From positions 1-31,688 of the IMG/VR virus record IMGVR_UViG_3300030099_003428: a DNA stretch of 31,688 bases. One strand, 5' to 3'. Each line of letters begins with the position of its first letter. The first letter of the stretch is position 1. This DNA comes from a virus. The notes under the pieces are model-generated. The model saw nothing but the letters and a program-made list of their open reading frames with translations. It did no database searches and had not been told where the DNA came from. Below are positions 30,901 to 31,688 of the stretch, piece by piece. The position numbers and the translations under genes are program-made.

Positions 30901-31688
30901 AATAAATGTTATTTCTGATAAAAATATGTCTGCATATTTTAGAGAAAATTTATTATTAGAAACAGGAAATATTATAGGTAGTTATGATATTTACTCTGAT
31001 CAATATATATTAACTTTACCGCAGACTGGAACTTCATTAAGTTATAAAAACGATGTAGATGGTTGGGTTTCAAGATTAGATTTTTTACCAGATGCGGGAG
31101 TATCAATAAACGGTAATTATTATACTTGTTATCAAGGGGAATTATATTTACATCATGCTGCAGAAGAAAACAGAAATGTTTTTTATGATTTAGAAAAAGA
31201 AGCTGCTATTAAATTAATATTTAATCAAAATGCTTCTCAAATTAAAAACTTTAAAACTATAGGTTATGAAGGTACAACAGGTTGGAATACTAATACTGAA
31301 GCAATAAAAACAGACCAACAAAAAGGAGAGATAATAGAATTTAAAGAAAAAGAAGGTAAGTATTTTGGTGTAATATCAGGAATAGATGAAAATATTAAAG
31401 ATATACCAACATCTGAGCATGAAGATAAATTAAAAGATTTTTCAATACAAGGATTAGGTAACATATCTTCACATAGTGGCACATTAACATTTGGCTGTGC
31501 TAACGCAGCATTATCAATAAACTCTGGCACAGTAGGTGAAACTGTAACAGGAACTGTATCATCTGGTACAATACAATCTATATCTCCATCTACTTATCAA
31601 TCAGGAACAAATTTTTATACAGCAACTATTTTAGTTCCTTCAGGTTTCGATAATTCTGGAAGCACTATAGACTGTCCAGCAAGCGCAG
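27956..31688 (+). CDS. Very large tail protein (nozzle/muzzle or stabilisation type), cut by the window end
   Basis: The open frame runs from the ATG at 27956 to the right edge, giving 1244 codons without a stop, so the 3' end is missing. The N-terminus MPEIKNVFLRGRMNKDLDER followed by IIPEGEYRDAANIQIS is a strong phage family landmark. Residues about 885-965 hold EYGSIQKLYTRDTNLVALLE, KDALFNADGSVNLIANNNVL, GEYGISQNPESFAVYGYNIY and VDRARGAVL, which look like blades of a propeller. This protein type occupies the distal tail of short-tailed phages, comparable with T7 gp12, P22 gp10 or the crAss-like muzzle. After about residue 1180 an immunoglobulin-like stretch begins (ALSINSGTVGETVTGTV). Family recognition is good; the exact position in the tail is inferred. 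Confidence 0.75.
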   Translation, partial: MPEIKNVFLRGRMNKDLDERIIPEGEYRDAANIQISSTESSDAGTVQNILGTRYANCTLDSTGKACADPATYTTTYGIGGNCVGIVENTETEKVYLFVKGTSVNAIIEFDEKTSLSVPVLVDSRDEQNKVLKFTNKITGITIIQNFLIFTDFDNAEPKIIDIGDSSLFKSGSLDSNGRAQYTATTQINSANFIESDITLIRKKPLNAPKLAFTFNSTTDPGNTFSSRVDGTEIYKDKFVRFAYRWKFTNGQYSAFSPFTDPVFFPNNAKEYDISEGHNKSMFNNLIGAKLVNIEHGKAATNSNAEIVNNIKSVDILYKESNNENIYLYKNIKVATVEAAYQTGIDISKPSKKLVLPNDQLSRAFDNVPHKAKALDVVGNRLIFGNYIDGLELEDYTPSFTVKLEDREDLNSEDSRKYLDSNGDEVSITSTTSIKDTATVKSGREYQIGVVFEDEYGRQSPVVTNETGFINVPFHTGVLAQNINGSIDTGVDDANYGKRFNIVNTSAAPTDSRIKKFRYYIKSSSNNFNNIMVEDVKKDSTDANTLYLVVPSYEVNKVSEGQFLMLKKGLGSDTPLASNAVVTTNTLYTPSDFKVKVLDIISNKPDNIAATESFDDKFFIKIKSNAYVLSEVFNKQGLAGSTGEIAESAFVYGETEIPEFPRLFLGETQEPHENDFYQYYFKEGKIFEVKRSVPSGYTVTTTFQTASFSGSPNGQSFVTLIGSGDTYTNDSNRALGTQPYIDATGTVEKVEVKFANNFPTDFKITYTNSGTASNGSPAVFETIPEDEVLDVYFETSETYNIGDWTRSQGYNLNFHNAFAMGNGVESSIIADDFNEDRIANGVKVSTITEEGYSQSTKSSSLIFSGIFNSETNINKLNEFNTTFDIVKDLNPEYGSIQKLYTRDTNLVALLEDKILNIQANKDALFNADGSVNLIANNNVLGQAIALSGEYGISQNPESFAVYGYNIYFVDRARGAVLSLIGQRINVISDKNMSAYFRENLLLETGNIIGSYDIYSDQYILTLPQTGTSLSYKNDVDGWVSRLDFLPDAGVSINGNYYTCYQGELYLHHAAEENRNVFYDLEKEAAIKLIFNQNASQIKNFKTIGYEGTTGWNTNTEAIKTDQQKGEIIEFKEKEGKYFGVISGIDENIKDIPTSEHEDKLKDFSIQGLGNISSHSGTLTFGCANAALSINSGTVGETVTGTVSSGTIQSISPSTYQSGTNFYTATILVPSGFDNSGSTIDCPASA

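Overview
The window looks like the structural half of the genome of a tailed double-stranded DNA phage, probably with a short tail and infecting a marine member of the Bacteroidetes (Flavobacteriia-like). The evidence is as follows. A terminase, portal, scaffold-like protein, capsid and connector genes run in canonical order. All 37 called genes lie on one strand with almost no spacer. The DNA is strongly AT-rich. Start codons follow A-rich leaders such as AAAATTATG, and I see no Shine-Dalgarno pattern. One exported protein has a signal peptide of the form common in Bacteroidetes (ending YS|Q). The host and virus group are inferences. The TerL-portal-MCP-connector-large tail protein order and the protein sizes recall crAss-like and related flavobacterial podoviruses, but I cannot prove membership.

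Layout. 1-2.9 kb: a small basic protein, a cysteine-rich protein, a phage GroEL followed by GroES, and a 116-aa protein, closed by a hairpin terminator. 3.0-6.5 kb: a possible DNA-binding protein, a tiny Lys-rich protein, membrane proteins, an exported thioredoxin-like protein lacking both catalytic cysteines, a run of very small Lys/Arg-rich proteins (44-95 aa), and a holin of the gene-transfer-agent type. 6.5-16.5 kb: a host-recognition module with a 929-aa fibre, a 603-aa glycine-rich duplicated adhesin, three smaller accessory proteins (one like a tail-fibre assembly protein), and a 1318-aa adhesin built from three LamG-like domains and six copies of a second module.

16.5-27.9 kb: two small conserved proteins, a 195-aa protein that looks like two GroES folds in tandem, a likely small terminase, the large terminase, portal, acidic scaffold-like protein, major capsid protein with a strong terminator, a conserved 265-aa protein, and two probable head-tail connector proteins. 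27.9 kb to the right edge: a very large tail protein, still open at the window end.

How the parts fit. The capsid, portal and connector proteins build the head. The terminase fills it. The two or three chaperonin-related proteins probably help fold virion proteins. The fibre module recognises the host surface, and the holin ends the cycle. No endolysin, integrase, polymerase, tRNA, CRISPR array or insertion sequence was seen. The most unusual points are the cassette of seven unrelated basic microproteins that each carry exactly two cysteines, the cysteine-less exported thioredoxin-like protein, the tandem GroES-like protein beside the packaging genes, and a sharply GC-richer patch inside the terminase ATPase.
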